Assembly: GCF_000835495.1 (NCBI RefSeq)
Contig: NW_015622542.1
Coordinates: 3,804,485 to 3,868,484, forward strand
Direction: 5' to 3'
Source of the DNA: Cladophialophora immunda
Lineage: Eukaryota > Ascomycota > Eurotiomycetes > Chaetothyriales > Herpotrichiellaceae
DNA length: 64,000 nucleotides
The notes below the pieces were generated by a model that ran no database searches, had not been told where the DNA came from, and saw nothing but the letters and a program-made list of their open reading frames with translations. Positions 58,047-64,000 of the stretch are shown here, one piece after another (position 1 is the first letter of the stretch; each line of letters starts with the position of its first letter). The position numbers and the translations under genes are program-made.

Positions 58047-58742
58047 AGCATCGTTAGGGCCAAATCATGGCTAGGCGATCGTAGCAGCAACAGTAGCAAG
58101 GAAAACAAGAAGTGGTCACGACACGGCGTCACAACACACGACGTGGGAGGACCTCAGGGCAGTTGGGATGCACACAAGTGGTGACACAAGGTTGGAAGTG
58201 GGCTATGTACAAGCGGTGCGTTGGGAACACCCACAACGGGCAATGTAACTGGCTCCTGATTCAGAGAGGGCGAGCATCGGAGGGCGATTCGGCGATCACA
58301 TCAGATAAGATTACGTACCCGGGTACCTCTCTGCCCGTGGGTGCTAGGGGTGCCTGCACAAGTAATAGGGCACGGGTAGCGCCCGACCCTCCGAGAAGGG
58401 GGCCGCCCCCAAATGGCCAGGAGCACCTGACCATCAGGCTCGAACCGACTCTTGCCGCGACCGGCAGAGCTTCTTAGCTTAGCGTGTTGGCCCACTAGCT
58501 CACTAGTCTCTTCTAAGGGACGCTGTCGCTGATACCAACCCTCCAGCATGATGTAGTAAGGTACGTATCTTGAGACGGCCATTGTCCCGGCGATAGGCGT
58601 CAAGTCATGCAGCATGGACATGAAGATGCCCTTGGTCTTATTGAGCATGTTTTACTGCTATACATCTGCTCATCTTCGCCTAAAGCTCGAGCAAGCACCG
58701 GGCAGTCCCGATCAAGGAAGTCTCCCCTAGCATGCAAGAGCT
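58047..58742. other. intergenic, 0.7 kb
   Basis: Transporter promoter and spacer. A GGTTCGAGCC B-box-like sequence lies on the minus strand near 58436-58445, but I cannot fold a tRNA around it. Confidence 0.45.
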
Positions 58743-59476
58743 CTATCAAACAACTATGGCCAGCTCGTGCTTCATATTAAGACAAACTTGCCCATCGAAG
58801 ATATATCCAATGGCTCATGCTTCAACACAATCGGCATCGGCACTCCACCGCAGTATTTCAACGTTGTCATAGACACTCGAAGCGCCAATCTCTGGGTACC
58901 TCGCCAACGCAGCCCGACTGCCCGCCCACGCCATGCAAGGTACAATGCAACCTTGTCGTCGACGTTCGGGAATGTCGTTCTCACTCCAGTACCAACTAGG
59001 GGACCGGAGGTGTCTCGGGACATGTCGAGCGCCAACTGTTCACCGAAGTCACTCATGATGATTCACTGATTGCACGTGGCAGCTTTGATGGCATATTCGG
59101 TCCAGTCCGCGACGTAAGTGCCATCCTTGATACCGCAACTTCTTTCATTGCTATGCCTACCACCTTTGCCGCATCACTGAATCGCTATATCGCCGCCAGG
59201 CGGGTTTCCAACGAGCTTTGTGAGGTCGATTGTCGCAAGAGGAATCAGCTCCCTAGTCTCACGGTTACGCCGTCTGGCTCTAACTATGGTATCTGTGCTT
59301 GCGACTACGTCCACGAATTGGAGGATGGAAGTTGTATTTCTTGCTTTCAAGGACTCGATACAGGCAGGAAGGTTGGTCCGCGTTTTATTCTCAGTAATGC
59401 TTTCTTGAGAAGATGGTATTCGATCTTCGATCTCGAACTTGAACTCGACACTGTCGAGCTTGCAAAAGCCATTTGA
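58743..59476 (+). pseudogene. vacuolar pepsin-type aspartic protease, degenerate
   Basis: The sequence opens with NTIGIGTPPQYFNVVIDTRS then ANLWVPRQ, aligned with the first active site of saccharopepsin-like proteases, but DTGS has become DTRS. The frame then breaks near 59000, and QLFTEVTHDD...GSFDGIFG continues in another frame. It jumps straight to AILDTATSFIAMPTTF, the second site DTGTS changed to DTATS. About 100 residues between them are missing. The end is recognisable: GSCISCFQGLD, ILSNAFLRRWYSIFDLE and VELAKAI. Both active-site glycines are lost, parts are deleted and the start is not preserved, so it cannot encode a working protease. The family degrades proteins in the vacuole. Confidence 0.82.
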
Positions 59477-60239
59477 GCCCAACCTGATATGGACCTAGAG
59501 TTCAAGCGCCTCCAACGAAGTCGAAGTTGTCCAACATCGTCCGACAAGGGCAAACTTCAGAAAACATAGTTTCCCTAACACATCCAGTGCCGAAGTGCAT
59601 GGGGTCATGTGCAAGATGACTTGACATATGTTTGCAGATCTGCTCAGTCATCTAAGAACTTCCAACCCAGCCTCACCAGATACGGCCAGTGCACGGGGTT
59701 TTGGCTCTCGCCATCTTTGGTTATTCCGTTGTCATGACGTGCAGGCCATAAGTCGGTGAGCGTCGCTTGAAAGTCTCTGCGCCGCTACCCGACCCTATCG
59801 GAAAACTCTACTGACCCGATCAAGATCTCCAGCTCAGTTGCTTGGCTTGCTCTACAACAACACCCTCGCAGCCTCATGGCGGAGAGGGAGGAGTGTCACG
59901 GCTGCTTTGGGTAGCTGGATGCTTCGAGCCGCAGATACATAATCCATCTGTGCAACAAGTCTGACGATATAGGTGTTTATTGAGTTGGATTCACTGCCAC
60001 AGTACCGCCTGTCGCGTATTCACGCTGAATCCGCTAACCGACAAGCAGCAGAGTGTCTCAGACACCGACATCATCCTCAATATAATGAGTTTCTCGATTT
60101 GCTGGTTCGCTTTTCCTTGCACCCACACATATGACCACGTTTATTGAACGCTACAAGGTCTTCAACCATGTCTTTGATCATTCCAACACATTCGTCAATG
60201 CATCTAGTGCCATTAGAGCGCCATTCTATACGGGCTCCC
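59477..60239. other. intergenic, 763 bp
   Basis: Beyond the protease relic, towards the 3' end of the nucleoporin gene. Nothing recognised. Confidence 0.5.
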
Positions 60240-63200
60240 TCAAAACCCTCCAACTTCAGCCCCGGCTCGAGTCAACATGTCATAGACCCGGCCCGGCAAC
60301 TTGTATTTCACGAGTCCAGCGAAGACCATCAGGTCCTTGGCCATGTTACTTAGTTGGTCTTTCATTTCATCCGCATCTCCACCATATCCTGCCTCCCACC
60401 GGCCATTGCGTACGATGTTGTCTCGTTCTCCCCCAATTGCTCGCACCGCCCAGACCACACTGACTCCAGCGCAACGAGCAAGGATTTGTGGAAGGGCGCT
60501 GAAGGCTGTTGCAGCCGCCCGGATTGTCGGGATAGATCCATTCGCCCGCAATGGTAACAAGCCCAACTCGTTGAGCTCCTCCAACGCCGTCATATAACGA
60601 GGAGGTTTGGCTTCGAGATGTTCCCGCACGGAAAGCAGTCGGATGAGGGCCCCACAAATTTCGCGGTTCGCGCTCGAAATGCGATTGAAGTATGCGGCGT
60701 TCTCGTTGTACAACGATATCATGTTCTTCCCCAACTCGAACGGAGACGACGTGGATTGTGTAAGCGACAATGACGACTGAGGTCCTCCCTGGGTGCTGCT
60801 TGACGACTCGCTCTGACCGTTGGCTTTGCGCGGTTTCAAAGGTTGCAGTTGCATCGGTGCCTCGCCCAGGTCTAGCGTCACAGCGTCGGCCAGTGCTCGG
60901 TTCAGTACGCTAATAACATTGTCGTAGTCCTCGCATAGATGATAGAGCAAGACCGCATCTGCAATTTGCCCGCGCTGATCCGCAATCGCCGCCGACTGGC
61001 TGGTAATGGACCTCAAAAATTCTTCTCTTGTGTCAAGGTGGATTAACCTGGCCCGAAGCTCGATGGCGCCAGGTATCCGAGTGCCATCGCTGCGAATATC
61101 GCCCAACAACTTTGCAAACTCACGGGTTTCAAGGCATAATTCTCGCAAGCACTCATGACAAGCATTGATATGGACCAGACCCAGGCTGGCAGGTTGGAGA
61201 TCGGAGTTGAGGCAGAGCATGGAAAGGTAGTCCACCGCAGGGACAGGAAGCGCCGTTCGAAAAGTTCCTGTGTGATATGCCACGAGCGGCACAAAGTTGA
61301 TCATGGGTTGCTGCGTCGTCGAAAATGTCACTGCGTCCTGGGTCAGCACTGAGACACGACATGAAGCAAACGAATACACTTACAGAGCGCGTTGCCCGCC
61401 ACCGAAAAGTCTGATACCCTCAACAACCCGTAATATGATAAAGCAATGGCGAAGTGCACTGCGCTCAGTGGATTGAAATTGTGCAGGTAGTCCACGGCAT
61501 GTTCAAACATCCCCGCGAGAACCTGCATCAAGAAAAAGGTGCCATAGCCGGATCCCTCGACTTGATTTTTCTGGAAATGTTTTTGCCCAATTTCGGTGAT
61601 TGTCTCACAAATCTGTTCAAGCCCAAAGATCTCGCCAGATATCTCCTCGTACATCTCGGTCTCTCGCGCAAGGCTGAATTGGAGCCACAGCCAGTCCTCA
61701 ACTCCCTGCCCCACTGCATCTAGATGTCTTGAGCCCAAGTCACATCTTCCGATCACCTTATAGCACGCGATCCTGTATGGATCCACCGTATTCTTTGGAC
61801 CAACCTTTGTACGGTTTTGATACTCGTTGTCGATCATGTCTTGCAGTTTGCGGCCCAGTCGCCGATCTGGATTGTTCGCATACGCTGTCAAGTACGAGAC
61901 AAATCGTCGCTCGACAGACTGGAAGGCAGGGTCGTTGTTCACATACTCGGCCGCTTCCTTGACAAAACCACATCTCAGCAAGTAGAAAATGAGGACCCAG
62001 CAGTAGTCACCGGTCTCGCCGCCCAGTTGTTGTAGCTCTGATCCATCCGGTGCGAGATCTCGTCGAACAGCCCGCAGTCGGATATAAGCACGCACAATAT
62101 TGATGACGCTCGGCTGTCCCCCCAACGCCGCTTCTCTCGCATTCTTCTCAATCAGCGATCGCAGTTCTCGCCAGAATGCCTTTTCCAAGTAGGTCCGAGA
62201 GCCCTCAACTATCTGCTTCTTCAGTTTGAGGGTGGCCGGAGCAGAGACCGTCTCGTCCAAATAGGCCTGAGCATACTGCCGTTCCCTGACTGTTGACTGG
62301 CCTTCTTTGGTAATTTCTCGCAAGGCTTGGTAGGCGTCCACTATTTGCCGGGGGGTGTCTGCCCTGTTTTGCTCTTCAGTTTCGGCAAAGTGTTGCAGAA
62401 GAGCGTACGTTTCCTCCCGCAGCCTAGCTTGATTGAGGTTTTCCACTTTGCTAATGAATGATTTTTCCTTCGCTCTAAGCTCACGCTGCACTTGTGAACT
62501 CGAACGTGGTGGCCCAGACGGCACAGGAGCAGCACCTTCACTCTTAAAGAAGGATGTCGTCCCAGCACCAGAACCGGGAGTGCCAATGATAGATTTCTCC
62601 ATAGCAGAGCGACCAAACACACTTCGTGCAGGCCGGGATGCCTCAGAAGCCGCTTCCTTAGCTCGCCCCGTGGGTTTCCCGAAGCCACCTGGGGTCGACC
62701 TGCCAGCATCGGGTCCTGTGCCGTCTTCTGGAGAAGCCAGACCGAGATGCTCCATGATCCTGGCCTTCTGTTCCTCAAAGTCGATGCCCAAGCTTTCCTC
62801 GATGAAGTTGTCGACTTCACGATAAACACGTTCCATGCTCTCCTTCAGTATTGCCTCCCGGCCTTTGACTCTCAAATCTCTGAGATACGCACTAGACTCG
62901 TCGGCGAAACCCTGTGCCGCAAGGCGTGATACCGGGACAGACTCGTCGGAGCCTAATGCTTGAAAGTCCTTGTAAGCCTGGCCGGGAGCAACCCCGGAGC
63001 CGGCTAACAGATAATGCGCACGGCTGTCGGGCAGAGGCTCCGTCTGTTTTGCCCCACGTTGTCTGATCTCTTGTGCACGTCTGGCCAGATCCCCCAGGTC
63101 CATACTAAGGCTAGGCAATTGGCTCTGACGGCCGGTGCCATCGGCCCATAGTCTCGGCTTCTTCTTTTGACGCTCGAGGAGACTGCTGAAATATGCGGCA

Positions 63201-63670
63201 TCTCGATTGTTCTGCGGGGTGGGAGCTGCTGGTTGCGTTGCCTGTGGCGCAGTTGTGCTTGCTGCGGTGGTCCCACCAAAAAAGGAAGTACCACTCGCAG
63301 GTTGTTGTGTGTTTGAGGCCCCGAAGAGGGAAGTCGTTGGTGCAGGCTGTTGGGCAGCAGCTGCGGTCGTTCCGAAGAGACCTGTAGACGGAGCCGTGGT
63401 GGTTGTTGTTCCCAAGGAGAAAGGGGCAGAAGTCTTTGCAGGACCTCCGAGACTGAAGAGCCCACCAGCTGGAGCAGCACTTGGAGTGGCGGCAGCCGTG
63501 GTGTTGAGGCTTGGGAAGGAAAAGGGTTGGGACGATTGCGAGGTGGAAGCGTCGAAGATGGACTTTCGTTTCCCCTGCGCATCAGTGGTGGGATTCAAAT
63601 TGGCAGCACCAAACAGATTGGTGGAACCGGAGGTCCCCGACCCAGAAGCCGGTTGACCAAAAAGCGACAT
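60240..63670 (-). CDS. NIC96: nucleoporin Nic96/Nup93
   Basis: Two exons, 63670-61384 and 61330-60240, with a 53-bp intron (GTAAGT, branch CTGAC, GACGCAG) give 1125 residues. The acceptor at 61331 is preferred over a nearer AG because it yields ALLTFSTTQQPMINFVPL, the expected conserved run. Nic96/Nup93 is a core structural component of the inner ring of the nuclear pore. The first ~150 residues carry FG-type motifs (SLFGQ, NLFGA, GLFGT, SLFGA, SFFGG) in a Ser/Thr/Ala-rich context. Next is a helical region with RDAAYFSSLLERQKK. The alpha-solenoid ACE1-like domain follows, with RTKVGPKNTVDPYRIACYKVIGRC and DYLHNFNPLSAVHFAIALSYYGLLR as strong family signatures. I start at the Met of MSLFGQ; an upstream ATG at 63706 adds 12 residues. 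Confidence 0.93.
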
Positions 63671-64000
63671 GCTGGCTCTCAGTCGGGAGCTACCAAGCAT
63701 AAACACTTGACTGATCGTTACATGCAGAAAGTCGCGTCTAGGAATTATTGACCGCGTTCAATGAGGCCGCAGTTGCAGGCGCAGTTACAGTTCGGAGCCT
63801 TGGCAAAGACTTGCCGCTTTAACGATCCCTTTTTCTATCACGGGAAAACTTCGAGGCTTCGATAGTGCAACCTGAACAACTCAGACGCCGACCATTATCC
63901 CCCCCTAGATCCAGCACAACCTCGAAATATTATCAGTTACATAGCCATGGCCTGAGCCAGGAAACAAAGGTGCCGTTCGCAACATCCACCGTCGAGGCTG
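63671..64000. other. right-edge region, Nic96 promoter
   Basis: Upstream of the nucleoporin gene, running to the window edge. No further gene recognised. Confidence 0.5.

Noticed and set aside
58425..58520. GGTTCGAGCC B-box on the minus strand
   Set aside because: The T arm can be drawn, but no 5' acceptor half or A box fits at tRNA spacing.
1..64000. CRISPR arrays, bacterial-type operons or ribosome binding sites
   Set aside because: None seen; the window is eukaryotic fungal DNA.

Overview
The window reads as nuclear DNA of a filamentous ascomycete (Pezizomycotina). Genes carry short introns (47-66 bp in most multi-exon genes) with GTRNGT-type donors and CTRAC-type branch sites. The gene set is typical of the group: a Zn(II)2Cys6 regulator, an OPT transporter, a fungal phenylalanine ammonia-lyase, a DUF3638-type giant protein and Nic96. 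The AT-rich part carries C-to-T style decay like repeat-induced point mutation (RIP). I cannot fix the genus.

Left part (1-34.9 kb) is ordinary euchromatin. In order it holds a UBE2S-like ubiquitin-conjugating enzyme with an apparent 1-nt frameshift at its N-terminus; a head-to-head pair of secretory-pathway genes (prolyl 4-hydroxylase and an HDEL-tailed PDI-like protein); a Zn(II)2Cys6 transcription factor whose zinc cluster is split over three exons; a 2233-residue coiled-coil protein; a secreted beta-lactamase-fold protein; a phenylalanine ammonia-lyase with a G-rich tract upstream; a ~3270-residue protein with helicase/SecA-like ATPase motifs; and a small stress-responsive A/B barrel protein.

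Middle part (35-47.4 kb) is an accessory island. It opens with an amino-acid permease that has lost its middle third. Next is a full-length HET-domain gene readable in one frame but full of TAG/TAA codons, many at conserved Trp/Gln positions, bracketed by clusters of CCTGAG repeats. Then come long AT-rich relics, a small apparently intact two-exon MBD4-like DNA glycosylase, and a coiled-coil protein of 35-residue repeats ending in a prenylation box. It closes with a TAG/TAC-rich stretch and a 13-bp minisatellite that contains the 100-N assembly gap.

Right part (47.4-64 kb) returns to normal genes mixed with further relics: a small secreted protein, an aldo/keto reductase fragment, an iron-ADH/maleylacetate-reductase-like enzyme, a putative two-OB-fold protein, an OPT oligopeptide transporter, a vacuolar-pepsin-like pseudogene that has lost both active-site glycines, and the nucleoporin Nic96/Nup93. 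Four decayed genes (permease, HET, AKR, pepsin) in about 24 kb suggest a fast-evolving, possibly subtelomeric or TE-rich segment. All splice sites were read by eye.
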